The translations under genes were made by a program, and so were the position numbers. A stretch of 64,000 nucleotides of DNA from Labia minor. Lineage: Eukaryota > Arthropoda > Insecta > Dermaptera > Spongiphoridae. Below the pieces are notes generated by a model. That model was given only the letters and a program-made list of their open reading frames with translations. It ran no database searches and had not been told where the DNA came from. Below, piece by piece: positions 10,352 to 23,021 of the stretch. The stretch spans positions 75,479,719-75,543,718 of the forward strand of contig OY720348.1 of assembly GCA_963082975.1 (NCBI GenBank), written 5' to 3'. Every line of letters begins with the position of its first letter. The stretch's first letter is position 1.

Positions 10352-10965
10352 TTAGCTGGAGTGTCTCCACTCGACTATCTCGCAATTTGAATAGGATTAA
10401 ATAACATAATATATTATATTTAAATTTAATTTAATTAATTATAAATTATAAATAATAAATATTAAACCAGCGCATGTTTGGCTTTTTGTTGATGGCACCA
10501 CGTCACATGTTGGCGCGTGAGATTTGCAGTGTTAAAAAATTAATTCTGGTAATTTCAGCGAATCAATCAAGCTGAAATTCTATATATAGCAGTTTTATAC
10601 AATTATTAATCATGTGAAAAATTATCAAAGATATATCTTTATTTTTACGGTCACTTTAGAGGAAAAAAAATCAAAACGTTGTAAGTAATGACCTTCTTCC
10701 GGTTGAGCTACATTTCTCAAAAGTTGATAGAAAACTACGAATTTTGAATAATGCTCATGTACCAAATTTCATCATTCTAGCTCAAACCGTTTTTGCGTAA
10801 TCTTGGTTACATACATACACACACACACACATACACACACAGACAGACATTTTTCTCAACCTTAGTGAAAATGATTCAGGAACCTTCAAAACGTATAAAA
10901 ACATCAAAATCTCAACATCGAAAATTTTCGTGATCGCAATACTATCTCTAACGAGATAGTAAAAA
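10352..10965 (+). mobile_element. HINE-A copy 3
   Basis: Complete copy: 5' hairpin region GGAGTGTCTCC, sub-terminal ACTATCTCGC, central TAC/CA microsatellite (about 10807-10845), and an intact 3' hairpin ACTATCTCTAACGAGATAGT at 10941-10960 followed by AAAAA. The host insertion site starts ATT and ends in the A run. Confidence 0.88.
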
Positions 10966-12036
10966 CAAAATGAATTAATCGTGCTTTTCTCTTATAGATT
11001 TTCTGTGAGTGTAGAGAGGATAAATATTCCATTTAATTAATAGAAGAATCCTTTCTAGAAATTTAATAATATCACTTCAACTGGTTACTCAAAAATAGAT
11101 TTGCAACAGGATTGCTAATCGTATCAAATTATACAACAAATAGTGTTGTGATAAATTTGTTGACTATTACTTATCTATATATCAATCAAATGAAGAGGGA
11201 TTAAACATGTTCGATATTTTATATATTGATGTTTAAAATATACAAATACCAACATTAATTATAAAATTGAGAAACGAAAGACTTTATATATATATTATAT
11301 TTATACAGTTTATAATTGAACAACAAAAGAACAATTGTTTAGTTTGCTTTTGTTCAGGAATTTTCAATAATTCCATGCCGTTATTCATATGTCGATCTCG
11401 TGTTGATATTCATTAAATAACAAAAGAGTGAGAAATTTAATTAAATTGTTAGTGTGAAAAGCAGCTCAATAAATAATCCAATCGCGGATGTCATGTCTAC
11501 GGAACAAACCTGGAAATAATATAGTATGGCCGATGAACGAAAGGTTCGTACAATACAAAAGTTGACGGTTAATCAATTGGATCGTCACCCCATCAATCTC
11601 AAACCACCACGGAAAAAAACTACCATCCAACAATTTTGTTATCCATATTTATTTAATACCACTTTCAAGTTACGGTTGTAAGGTTTTTATATGAAATGAA
11701 ACGGATCACTTGACAAATAAAAAAAGATCCCAGAAAAGCTGACTGCGCTATTTGAATAGAGGAAGAGAGAAACTCGACTTTTCCAACGCCTTCCCTAAAA
11801 TCACCTAGAAATTGAAAAGAAAAAAATATCCCATCTTGTGTTGTGCAATATAAATATTTACAAACGAAGATAATATAGTTTTATTAAATTTTGTCAACCC
11901 TCTATAACCATAAGAGAGATTAGGAAAATTAGAACCACAGAAATGGTGTCCGTTTATTTAAACACAAACCCTATTCTAATAAAATCCTTTTAAATATTGC
12001 CTCTAGTAGATTAATAAAGAAAAATATAATTGGATC

Positions 12037-12798
12037 CAGTGGCGTACCTAGGGGGGTGCGGTGGGTGCGGTCCGCACCGGGCGGCACTTATCTTGGGGCG
12101 GCATTTTTTTATATTTAGTTATAGTTGTAAAAAGCAACTTATTCATTTCATATTTATTTTTTTTCTTTCTTGAATAATAAATGATTATTATGATTATTAT
12201 AAGTTTACTATTTGATTTATATAAATTATGATCAACTATATGATTTCGAATATTATTCCTCGGTGTATATAAATGCATTTTAGTGTAAATTTTGAATTCT
12301 AATTCCAAGAACAGGAGAATAATTTTATTTTATTGTATTCATTAAAATTCGTGTAATTCGTAAAGGCATCTTTAAGATTTTGTTCAGCAATTTTTCCTAA
12401 CTAAAATTTTTTGATATCAGTTTATAAATGTCATTTCTTTTGAAAAGTTTATATGATTACTTTGAAGTGATATACCAATATTTTTTTAAATCATCGATTT
12501 TTCTTTTGAAAAGCAGGGCCGGCGGAAAAAATATAAATATAAATTTTGAGAGCATTATTATACACGATTTTTCTAGTATGAAAGCTAGAAGAGTAAATAT
12601 TATATTAATATGTTTACGAGTGCATACAAATATGTGTAAAAAAATTTACTCTCTGTGTATTAATTAATATTGATTAAATAACTTAATAATTTATTTATGT
12701 GCATTAATTTATAAATACCACTATTTGATTGACTTATAATAAAAAGGGCGGCAAACTGGAGATCACCCCGGGCGGCAAAAGTTCTAGGTACGCCACTG
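12037..12798. mobile_element. hAT element, family 4 (762 bp, non-coding)
   Basis: Ends CAGTGGCGTACCTAGG and CCTAGGTACGCCACTG-type (right: CTAGGTACGCCACTG) are inverted. The 8-bp duplication ATTGGATC is exact at 12029-12036 and 12799-12806. GGGCGGCA motifs occur just inside both ends. No transposase is encoded. An internal CAGGGCCGGCGG near 12515 resembles the terminus of another hAT and may mark a second, broken insertion. Confidence 0.92.
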
Positions 12799-12936
12799 AT
12801 TGGATCACAAATTATTCGTGGTGTTGTTTTTAAATAATCATTTAAAAGACTATAAGTTAATTACCCATTTCATAAATCCTTAATATACAATATATATTCG
12901 ATTTTTTTATATTTTAAAATTTTTTTTGTCTTAGAG

Positions 12937-13718
12937 CAGTGTTTCCCTACCTTTTTTATGCCATGCTCAACCTAAGCCCTTCTAAAATTCCTATGCCTCA
13001 CTAAATAACCAGTGTTTTTCAACCTGGGGGGCGCGAAGGTATTAGAACCAATTTGTGTTCTAAAATCTATAATTACCTATAATATGTTTTTGCTTAATGG
13101 AGTGTGTGTGGGTGTGTAATGTGTATGTGTTATTTTGTAACCCATTAAATAAATTACTATATTATGTGAGTATTTATGAAATTATTACAAAAATTAAGAG
13201 GGGTGCAAGAATTTTTTTTTACAAAAGGGGGACGCCGGTACAGAAAGGTTGGAAATCACTGCTATATAACATATACATAATTTTTAATATTAAAAAATTA
13301 ATTTGTTCAATTAAGAAATTTAAATGATAGCTTTTAAGAAGAAAAAACTAGGAAATTGTTAACCAAACACAGTAAGTAAAAATTTTCAAAACTTATAATG
13401 AAAAACTAAAGTTCAAATTCGAAATAATTTTAATAAAGATTTTTTTATTTTAATACTTTAATTTAGTGAGATCCTTGAAATGATGCTTGCTGCACAGAGA
13501 ATTTATGTTAGGTTCCAATTTGGTTAACCTCAGAAACAAGTCTCCCCGTTCTGTTATATCCAGACAATTTCTTTTTTTACCAGTAAATCATTTACAGCAT
13601 TTATTTAAATGGCCCAGAGCGAAAGGGTTAAACTCGTGTCAAGTCCATTTTCGAATTGCCCCCTTTACAATTAAATCCCCCCCCCTGTGTGGCGTGGGCC
13701 CCACGTTGGGAAACACGG
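12937..13718. mobile_element. hAT element, family 5, carrying another hAT
   Basis: Ends CAGTGTTTCCCTACC and, on the reverse strand, CCGTGTTTCCCAACG are bounded by the exact 8-bp duplication TCTTAGAG (12929-12936, 13719-13726). The insertion 13010-13261 lies 73 bp inside the left end. The right third is GC-richer. There is no coding capacity. Confidence 0.9.
13010..13261. mobile_element. hAT element, family 2, nested in the family 5 copy
   Basis: Ends CAGTGTTTTTCAACC and (reverse) CAGTGATTTCCAACC. The flanks CTAAATAA and CTATATAA match at seven of eight bases with one spare base at the left junction. It shares the GGTACAGAAAGGTTGGAAA right end with 4054-4165 and with the elements at 51860 and 63080, so these form one group. 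Confidence 0.85.
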
Positions 13719-14172
13719 TCTTAGAGCTTTAAACAGCACACAATACAGTATTTCGTCCACTAAAAATAATAAATAAATAAAAATAGTTAAACAACTATAT
13801 ATAAATATATAATAACAAATAAATCTTAAATAACAATCTGTAAATAAATATTTTAAAACTTTTGGAATGAGTGGCTGTAAAGGTACGACTTCAAATATAA
13901 ATTTATTTTTTTACTTTTGAATAAGTGAGATATTTATATTCAATAGTAATTGGTTGTAAATAAATAGATACACGTTTTCTCTGAAAAGAGTTATTTTGGA
14001 GTTGGTTAAATTAAATTGAACGGTTTCTATTAATAACTTTCCACCTTTTGCCTATCAATGAATGAATGAAATAAGTTGACCTGTGGCCAGGTCCGAACCG
14101 ACCGACTGTTTGAAATAAATTAATTTCCAGCTACAGAAACAATTTCAAATAATTTTAATATATCTATTAATG

Positions 14173-14730
14173 TAATAAAAAACAGATATGGATACATAAA
14201 TAATAAATAAAACATTTTTAATTTTATTTTATTTATAATATATATGCAAGACCAGGCTGTGATGTCATGAATGCCTGGATGACGTCATATAATTTTAAAT
14301 CAAGAAAAAACTAATAAATATGATTTTCCCGAGGATAAAACCAATACAAAGTGTATGATTCGTGGTAATAAATAAAAAAATCTTCTTTGGTGTGAAAATA
14401 ACCCTTTCCTTCCTATCGTCGATCGCTAATACTACCACTTCCGGTTTCCGGATTTGCACCAAAAGTTGATCAATTCATCCCACTGATGCATTAAGTAAAT
14501 ATACCAAATTTTATCAAAATCGGTTGAGCCGTTCAGGCTGTACACATCTATACGGACGGACAGACGGACAGACGGACGGACAGACGGACAGACGGACGGA
14601 CATACATCATGCTAAAAATACTTTTTTCTGTTTAGAAAATTCATGATTCGTGGAGATATGTAAAAATCTCCACATGTGAAATTTGGTGTGAAAACAATAC
14701 CTCCCTTACTATCGTCGGTCGGTAAAAAAG
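14173..14730 (+). mobile_element. HINE-C copy 1 (Helentron-like)
   Basis: Starts AAAAACAGATATGGATA, passes two CRE-like palindromes (TGATGTCA 14260, TGACGTCA 14280), a block with CTTCCGGTTTCCGGATTTGC, a GACGGACA microsatellite at about 14552-14603, and ends TATCGTCGGTCGGTAAAAAA. The second copy is nested in HINE-B at 37053-37580. The internal microsatellite and GTAAAAA end resemble HINE-A. Confidence 0.75.
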
Positions 14731-14888
14731 AGAGTATAGAAAATGGATTTAAAAACATTGATTTGTTTTAAATTATAAAAATTGCTCTGATTACTAAAAT
14801 ATCTCCAAAGATCAAATATTACATCTTTATTTTCATAAATTCAATAGAAATTATATATATCCAAAGATGATTATTCAGTATTTATAAA

Positions 14889-15490
14889 ATAAGCTGGAGT
14901 GTCTCCACTCGACTATCTCGAAAATTGGAATTGAATTAATTAACATATATTATATTTAAATTAAATTTAATTAATTATAAATTAAAATTAATAAATAATA
15001 TTTATTAAATCAGCGCATGTTTGGCTCTTAGTTGATGGCACCACGTCATGTTTTGGCGCGTGATTTGTAGGTTTAAATAAATAATTCCGGTACTTTCAGC
15101 GATTCAATCAAGCTGAAATTTTATATTTCTATATATAGCAGTTTTATACAATTATTAATCATGTGAAAAATTATCAAACCTATATCTTTATTTTTACGGT
15201 CACTTTAGAGGAAAAAAAAATCAAAACGTTGTAGGTAATGACACTCTTCCGGTTGAGCTACATTTCTCAAAAGTTGATAGAAAACTACGAATTTTGAATA
15301 ATGCTCATGTACCAAATTTCATCATTCTAGCTCAAACCGTTTTTCGGTAATCTTGGTTACATACATACACACACACATACACACACACAGACATTTTTGT
15401 CAACCTTAGTGAAAATGATTCAGGAACCTTCAAAACGTATAAAACCATCAAAATCTGGACAACGAAAATTTTCTGGTGAGATAATAAAAA
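14889..15490 (+). mobile_element. HINE-A copy 4
   Basis: Complete length copy from AATAAGCTGGAGTGTCTCC to GGTGAGATAATAAAAA. The 3' hairpin has lost most of its left arm (TTTTCTGGTGAGATAA). The microsatellite is TACA/CA at about 15359-15390. Confidence 0.85.
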
Positions 15491-15649
15491 ATCTGAATTA
15501 GAGTACATATTTTTAATTTCACGTTCCATCATTCAAGTATAAATAAAACGTTTATATTATAGCCTTGATAATTGAGTTAATTCCCTGTGTAACGGGCGAA
15601 ACTTATTTAATTAATTAATTTATTTATTTTTAAGATAAATTGTTATTTT

Positions 15650-15775
15650 TAAATTTGGGTAATTCTTCCATGAGGTTTGGACCCCGTGAGGTGCTGCCCT
15701 GCGAGGCAGCCCAGAGGAGAGATTCCCAAAAAAGCGTTGCCCGGCCCCGCTCGCTGACTTCGAAATATTTTTATG
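15650..15775. other. GC-rich block with a GCTGCC/GGCAGC hairpin
   Basis: A 125-bp GC-rich patch containing GCTGCCCTGCGAGGCAGC (15693-15710), which folds on itself, and CGTTGCCCGGCCCCGCTCGC. The reverse strand reads like the GC-rich arm of some Helentron-like or related short elements, but I cannot define its ends. Confidence 0.3.
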
Positions 15776-16831
15776 AATTAATAAAACAATCAAATAATAC
15801 TCGCAATTCCTAAGTGACGTTGAGATAAATTTTTCTAAAACCATCCTCAATATTATAAAATAAAATAGAATTCGAACTTTGTTTGGTAAATTTTCTGTTT
15901 CTTGAATATTCGTATTAAAATTGTGTAAACAATTGAAAGTTTCCAAATGTTTGCTCCTGTGATAGAAGATCTGCAAGACCCAACCGAAGTTGATCCTCTC
16001 GATATTTACTTACAAAAATCAAACAAGCAAGCAGAATGATAAGAAATCAACGTTCCATTTCTTACAAGTTCATTTTTTTTTATTGAATAATTCTATGAAC
16101 TCATTTTAATAGAATTAAAATTTTTCTATAGGGCTTTAACTTGAGAATTCAATTTTCAATATTATTAGCATAACAAAGAATTTGTATTATTGCGATCATA
16201 ACATAAATGTATAACAAACATGGATATAATACAATGTAACTTAATATTATTACTCCGTGATATGTATTTTACTTGAATTTGATTAGAATTCTATTTGTTT
16301 TGAAAATAAATTTAATTCCAATGATTAAAATTCATATAGAATTTCTTTTGTAATATCCGATTCATTATTTAATGTTCAAGAAAAATTTCGAAAGATGTTC
16401 TTTAGTTTGCTTCCGAGACCAATTGTCTTTTATTGGACGATAGTCAAAATGGAAAATGGTTTTAGCACGAGTAACAATTTATTTATTGATGAAAATCTAC
16501 CAAATCGAAATACAATATGCAGTTTAAATTTAAAATGGGCTTCCATTTTCAATGAGGTTCAGAACTGGATCAACCTGAATCATTGATTCATTGGGGGGAC
16601 CGTGGCGGGGGGGAGGAAAGAAAAAATAATAATAAACTAGCTTTGAGTGACGAGATCAGAATAAATAGAGAATGCGGAATGGTTGGTTGGTTGCTAGTGT
16701 GGAGAAATAGAATAAATATGTATATGGATGGCGTTCACTGGGAATGAATTCACAGAAAGAATGAATTCTATCGTTTAGGGAAAAGATTCATTGAAAAAAT
16801 CTTTACCTATCACTCTCCACTTTTATAGGAA

Positions 16832-17410
16832 ATAAGCTGGAGTGTCTCCACTTGACTATCTCGCAAATTTGAATTGAATTAATTAACATATATTATATTT
16901 AAATTAAATTTAATTAATTATTATAAATTAAAATTAATAAATAATATTTATTAAATCAGCGCATGTTTGGCTCTTAGTTGATGGCACCATGTCATGTTTT
17001 GGCGCGTGATTTGCAGGTTTAAATAAATAATTCCGGTACTTTCAGCGATTCAATCAAGCTGAAATTCTATATATAGCAGTTTTATACAATTATTAATCAT
17101 GTGAAAAATTATCAAACATATATCTTTATTTTTACGGTCACTTTAGAGGGAAAAAAATCAAAACGTTGTAGGTAATGACCTTCTTCCGAAAGAGCTATAT
17201 TTCTCAAAAGTTGATAGAAAACTACGAATTTTGAATAATGCTCGTATATCAAATTTCATGATTCTAGCTCAAACCGTTTTTGCGTAACCTTGTCTACATA
17301 CACACACACACACACACACAGGGAGATTTTTCTCAACTTTAGTGAAAATGATTCAGGAACCTTCAAAACGTATAAAAACATCGAAAGTTTTCTGGCGAGA
17401 TAGTAAAAAA
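16832..17410 (+). mobile_element. HINE-A copy 5
   Basis: Complete copy from ATAAGCTGGAGTGTCTCC to TGGCGAGATAGTAAAAAA, with a pure CA microsatellite (about 17291-17320). The left arm of the 3' hairpin is deleted, as in copy 4, with which it also shares the GTTTAAATAAATAATTCCGG variant; copies 4 and 5 therefore form a subfamily. Confidence 0.86.
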
Positions 17411-17437
17411 ATCATTATTTTATAAATTTTTATTTAA

Positions 17438-17520
17438 CACGTTCACACTGGCATGTACCACCGGTGGCTCATGCCGCCACATAAAATAAATAGACAAATT
17501 ATGGAGCCGGTGGGAACATG
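17438..17520. mobile_element. 83-bp piggyBac-type miniature element, copy 1
   Basis: Ends CACGTTCACACTGGC and (reverse) CATGTTCCCACCGGC are inverted and flanked by TTAA on both sides (17434-17437, 17521-17524), the target choice of piggyBac transposases. The centre contains the palindrome CCACCGGTGG. Two further copies have the same length. Confidence 0.85.
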
Positions 17521-18221
17521 TTAATAATAAAATGAATGATATCCTACTGCTCGCATCGACTGACAAACGGCTACGGAAACAAATCAACTACTAAGACAGT
17601 TTTCAAAAGAAACACTAGACAAGGTTGGATACGTGAAATTCCAGTTAATTAATAATAATTAATGAATATTATATTTAGATCATCTTAGTTTCTTATAATA
17701 AATTTATAAAAACTCATCTCCAACTTGTCTCTCACTCAGTCACTTGACATTTCTTTAGCTTAAAGAAGTATTTTTTGTTTTTTGTTTTTTTTTTTTTTTA
17801 ATATGAATTTCATTTAATATTCATACGTCCTACACTTTCATACAGATTTGATTTTAAAATCCAAGAAAAATATCGTTTACGTGTATAAAAGCTTCTTTAA
17901 TATTTTTTTTTTAAATATTTCTTTCCGTTTTTGCTTAAATGCTTTTGAAAAAAGTGCGATAGAGTGACGAGCAGGCTGACAGACAGACATGTCGAGATTT
18001 AAGCCTCTGGGGAGTCTGGGGAGAGTACAAAACACGGTGAAAACATACGAAGAGGAAATATTCAGCCCGTACAGGGAACATTCCCGTATTTCACCTTAAA
18101 ATATCAATAAAGGAAAGAGTTGGAAGATATTATATATATAAAAGGGAAAATATATAAAAAACTAAGAAACAACTTTCCTTTCAAAAATCAATATTAAACG
18201 ATGAAATTTTATATGTATATA

Positions 18222-18738
18222 CCAGATATAGAAGAAATCGGAATTTTTTTTTTTGTAAAAATCTGTTATTTGAAAATTATAAAAAATATTTTATTCAAAA
18301 TACTCTCCATTGGAATTTATACATTTTTCTCATCGCTTCGGCAGGTTATGAATGCCACGCCAAAAAAAAATTCTTCCTTTGAAGCAAACCAGTTGTCGAG
18401 CTATTTTCGTACATTTTCATACGAATCGAAGTATTGTTCCGCGAGTGCATGTCCCAATGATAGGAATAGAAGGTAATCATACGGAGCCAAGTCTGGAGAA
18501 TAAGCCGCATGCGCTAGTACTTTTTGCTGTGCGTGAGGGGGCATTATCATGAAGCAAAATGACTTTATGCACAAAACTCGACATGTTTGAAGTGTATGAA
18601 ACTTAGGTTATTGTGTGTTACGAAACTTCGTCAGCTGTTAGAAGGAGAAGATGGCGCTACAGAAGCGGTCTTATGGTCTTTAAACTGATAGTGAACAACA
18701 TCTATAGGGAAATTCCGGTTTCATAATTCTACACCTGG
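18222..18738 (-). mobile_element. internally deleted mariner, C-terminal transposase half
   Basis: Ends (reverse strand first) CCAGGTGTAGAATTATGAAA and CCAGATATAGAAGAAATCGG are flanked by TA. CCAGGTGTA is the start of mauritiana-type mariner ends. The minus strand translates HKVILLHDNAPS, then in another frame LAHAAYSPDLAPYDYLLF, DSYENVRK and WFASKEE, that is, the second and third catalytic Asp regions and the tail. A frameshift after DNAPS and a stop after NVRK disable it, and the N-terminal half is missing. Confidence 0.88.
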
Positions 18739-18750
18739 TATATATATATA

Positions 18751-19342
18751 TACTAGCTGCTCCGAGCGCCTTCCAGGCGCTCTTCACACCTAGACGGGGG
18801 CTCCGCCCCCTGTACCCCCGAATGATACATGGTATTTGGTTGAAAGTCTGTATGTAAAAGGTTTTCATCCATTTTGTTTCAATCAGTATAAGTAGATAAG
18901 ATATATATTTGTTTTCTTGGAAAATATATTTTAATTTAAGCAACAACAAATTTTCCTAGTATAATAAGTAAGATTTATTGACTACTTCATATTATTATTT
19001 ATATATTTACTAATATAATTGTTTTCTTTGCATTTATTTAAGTAGATTTTAATTAATTAAATAATTAATATTCTAAGTTTATGAACATTATTTTTTTTAT
19101 AAATTATATTAATTAAAATTTATTTTCTTATTTCTGTTTGTTCTTTATTTTACATATATATGTACAAAACACAAAACAATAACACAGACAGAAACACAGA
19201 CATTGCCTTTTATATATATATAATAGATAGATTAAAACCTTCCCTGGGATGCCCACAACAATCCCTGAAAGTTTCACCGTAATCGGACGGGTAGTTTTTG
19301 AGTATTTGACAGACACACAGACATTGCCTTTTATATATATAG
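18751..19342 (+). mobile_element. HINE-D element (Helentron-like), with a tandem 3' end
   Basis: Begins TACTAGCTGCTCCGAGCG with hairpin GAGCGCCTTCCAGGCGCTC and a GGGGGCTCCGCCCCC hairpin. It ends ACAGACATTGCCTTTTATATA. The 3' segment beginning AACCTTCCCTGGGATGCCC is present at 19234, and the ACAGACATTGCC end appears twice (about 19197 and 19317), so two 3' ends are in tandem. GTTTCACCGTAATCGGACGGG is the conserved core. The class is an inference from layout. Confidence 0.6.
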
Positions 19343-19770
19343 ATTCATCTTAATTTCTTGAGTTATCTATTGTAATTTAAATTCTTACAGTTTTATTAAA
19401 TAAATCATTTTTAGTTATAATTTTATATAAGCATTTTTTAATTGAACCTATTCAATCTTGTCATTCCCTAATCAACCTACGCGGTTTCAATAACCCTTTT
19501 AATTATTCTAAATTCAATCCAGAGTGCTACCAATTAATTAAACTTATTTTTAACCCAATTTTTCTTATAAAATACCTCACCCCTAATATCTTATACACGA
19601 CAATCTATATATAAGATGGTAGGTTTAATCAAATGGACTATAGTCAGATTTGTTTGCTAAAAACATCTTATTACATTAGAAAAATTTTAAATAATTACAA
19701 TAAATACAATAATATATTCTTACCTAAAAACAAATTGGTTTTTATAGTCAACAATTCTTATCTTGTTAAT

Positions 19771-20264
19771 AACTAAATAACTTAAGAGTATAACTAATGG
19801 TTTTCAATTTACAAAATCTAATTTAACACACAACAATTCCGTCTCATTATTGTAATACAAAGGTAGAAATATTAAGTTAATATAATTAATATTATTTATT
19901 TATTAATACCAATTAATAATATTAATTACTTATAAATAATTCATAATAATAATAAATTGTGATACCAACTTATAGGAATATTAAAATAATATAATTATTA
20001 TTTTACATATATATGAATATAATATAAATATTTTTAATTTTATTTTAAGAATAGATATATATCTAAAAGGAGGTAACTGTGACGTCACATATATACATTT
20101 AAATTAAAAAAAACTAATGAAGATGATTTTTTCCAGATAAGTGATCAATAAAACTAAATAACTTAAGAGTATAACTAATGGTTTTCAATTTATAAAATCT
20201 TATTTAACACACAACAATTCCGTCTCATTATTGTATTGTAATACAAAGTTAGAAATATTAAGTT
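19771..20264. repeat. direct repeat of about 110 bp, units 380 bp apart
   Basis: Units 19771-19878 and 20152-20264 both begin AACTAAATAACTTAAGAGTA and run to GAAATATTAAGTT with few differences (one unit has an extra TATTG). The spacer contains a HINE-C fragment at about 20030-20150. This may be a segmental duplication or a repeat belonging to an unrecognised element. Confidence 0.8.
20030..20150 (+). mobile_element. HINE-C fragment
   Basis: Shares ATTTTTAATTTTATTTTA, the CRE palindrome TGACGTCA (20080-20087) and AAAAAAACTAATGAAGATGA with the HINE-C copies at 14173 and 37053. The microsatellite half is missing. Confidence 0.6.
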
Positions 20265-20384
20265 TAAAAAAAATTAAAAATATTTGAATGTTTAAGTTTA
20301 TATGTAGCGCCATCTGTCGATAGTTTTGTGACACTACAGACTTTTACCAAAATATTACTAATTAAATTAATTTTGGATTTAACT

Positions 20385-20520
20385 ACACTAAAACCTTCCC
20401 TGGGATGCCCACAACAATCCCTGAAAGTTTCACCTTAATCGGACGGGTAGTTTTTGAGTATTTGACAGACAGACAAACACACACACAGACAGACATTGCC
20501 TTTTATATATATATATATAT
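20385..20520 (+). mobile_element. HINE-D 3' end fragment
   Basis: Repeats the 3' section seen at 19234-19342 almost base for base (CCTTCCCTGGGATGCCCAC, AATCGGACGGGTAGTTTTTG), then a GACA/CACA microsatellite and ATTGCCTTTTATATATA. Confidence 0.7.
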
Positions 20521-21248
20521 AAATGCAAATGTTATTTTTTTTATCTTTGAATAGGTTATACATTTCTTTCTTTTCTTTAGCAAATCTAAAACTAAATTTA
20601 TAATTAAAAGAAGAATAATTGAAACATTCTGTATAGCTTCCATTTGATTTATTTATTTAATGTGCATTTCAATTATTACACGATCACGAGTGTATAAATA
20701 ATTATCCTTATTAAATGTTTATTTATTGAAGTCGCGTTTTATTTTTAGAAAAAAAAAAAAGAAATAATCTAACAATTCTAGTATTTATTTAAATGAAAGA
20801 ATCAATGACATGCTAAATAACCATATGTTTATGTAATGTTGGTATTAAACAGAGATATAATGTTTTAATTATTTATCCAAATAATTAATTTGCATGCCTA
20901 CCCCCAGGCATTTCATTAGAGAAGATCCAACTGACAGACAATGAAGAAAAGCCTTTGTATTAATAATAAAAAAATAATAACCGTGTTGCGATCCGAATTC
21001 TATTATAAATGTTTCCTATTTCGTTAAAACTAAACAGTAATCTCTAAATAGGTATGTGCCATTTTGGAAACCAAATTAACTTAAAAATATTGAATTCAAG
21101 TATAATGACAGAATAGTTTTACAGACCTATTCATGACAGTTTAAATTTTATATTAAAATAATAAATTTAATAATATAATAATTTAGAAAATTAGTAAGAT
21201 TTTCTAGAATTAATTTCATAGAAATTAACCAATAATTCGCATTGAAAA

Positions 21249-21310
21249 ATAAGCTGGAGTGTCTCCACTCGACTATCTCGCAATTTGAATTGGATTAAAT
21301 AACATATATG
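21249..21310 (+). mobile_element. HINE-A 5' end fragment (copy 6a)
   Basis: Only the first 60 bp of the family is present: AATAAGCTGGAGTGTCTCC through CTCGCAATTTGAATTGG. A nearly complete copy with the same orientation starts 280 bp later, so the arrangement is a head-to-tail partial tandem. Confidence 0.8.
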
Positions 21311-21588
21311 TGGCGCCTCTGGTGGCTCAGTTAAGTATAAATATAATATAAAATTAATAATTGTAGAAATTTTCATAAAAAGAATGTTTATAAAAATTTA
21401 AAGTTTTATTATAAGTTCTAATATTCAATAATATTACAAGTAAAATCAATTTCAATTATATTAAATTAAATATTACGCATAATTGATTAATATTTTCTAA
21501 AACCAAATACTTTAAGTAATATTTTTTATATTTAAATTTTTAATAAAACTAAATTGTTCACTTGTCAACGCCAGATTAAAAATAAAAA

Positions 21589-22167
21589 ATTTGGAGTGTC
21601 TCCAATCGACTATCTCGCAATTTGAATTGGATTAATTAATGTTATTATAAATTATAAAATTAATTTATAAATTAAATTTAATTAATTATAAATAAAATTA
21701 ATAAATAATATTTAAACCAGCGCAAGTTTGGCTTTTTGTTGATGGCACTACGTCACGTGTTGGCGCGTTATTTTACAGTGTTAAATAAATAATTCCGGTA
21801 CTTTCAGCGATTCAATCAAGTTGAAATTCTATATATAGCAGTTGTATACAATTTTTAATCATGTGAAAAATTATCAAACATATATCTTTGTTTTTACGGT
21901 GAGTTTAGAGGGAAAAAAATGAAAACGTGTTAGGTAATGACCCTCTTCCGAATGAGCTACATTTCTCAAAAGTTGATAGAAAATTACGAATTTGAATAAT
22001 GCCCGTGTACCAAATTTCATTATTCTAGCTAAAACCGGTTTTGCGTAATCTTGTCTACATTTTTCTCAACCTTAGTGAAAATAACTCAGGGACCTTCAAA
22101 ACGTAAAAAAACATCAAAATCCTGACCTCGAAAATTTTCATGATCGCAATACTATCTCTGTTAAAAA
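21589..22167 (+). mobile_element. HINE-A copy 6b, lacking the microsatellite
   Basis: Nearly full copy from GGAGTGTCTCCAATCGAC to AATACTATCTCTGTTAAAAA. The central microsatellite is absent (TTGTCTACATTTTTCTC runs straight on), and the right arm of the 3' hairpin is gone. It is the only near-complete copy with no simple repeat. Confidence 0.82.
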
Positions 22168-23021
22168 TATGAAAAAAATAAAAGAATACACTTTTGTAAG
22201 AATACATGGATAGCTTTTGAAAGATGACAATGAGAATTATTAGATGATTATGTATTAAATTTCCCTATTTAAAGTAAAATTAAAAATATTCATTTCTAGT
22301 TACTAAATCGATTTTTCTTTAATGAAGAGTTTTAAATTACTTGTAGAAGAGCTATCAAATCCAAAACCATTTTTTAATTTTTTAATAATAATATCATCGA
22401 TATTAGAATGGATCCTGCAAGGTTATATACCTGTTTATATTTATATATATATATTCCATTTATTATCAAGGCTATATTTATAATCTTAAAAGTAATATTT
22501 TATATCTTTTTGTTAAAAAATATTTATGCTTGTTAAAATTATTAAGGTAAAATAATAAAATATTTATCTAAATTACAGAACAGCCTTGGCGATATACTAA
22601 CTAGGGCGGTAATGAAGAGAACGGAATTATAATTATACCTTTAGTGGGCGTCTCGAGTTAGGCTTATCTCGAATTAAAATAACCTAATTTGCTCTATTAA
22701 TTATTCCTCTTATCACTGAGAGAGAACTCAGCATGTTACACTCTCTACCAGAGGGGGAGGGGGGGGGAAGGTGGGTGGATAACCTTTATATACATAAAGC
22801 ATGATTATGATTTATTTAAAACATTATTTTCGATCTATTTTTATTATATTCCCACAAATTATTATATTATTATTATAAAAATTTAAATGTATATATTCGA
22901 ACATAAATAAATATAGATATATATAGCAAATATAAACAGAAAAATAAATTAATAATATTTCTAGTTATTATATAATTTGTAAATTCTTATTTTTAATTTT
23001 ATTTTTTATAAGGACCTAGAT

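Noticed and set aside
5850-17420. Regularly recurring similar blocks suggesting an array
   Set aside because: They are dispersed HINE-A copies in both orientations with unrelated spacers of variable length, not a CRISPR or satellite array.
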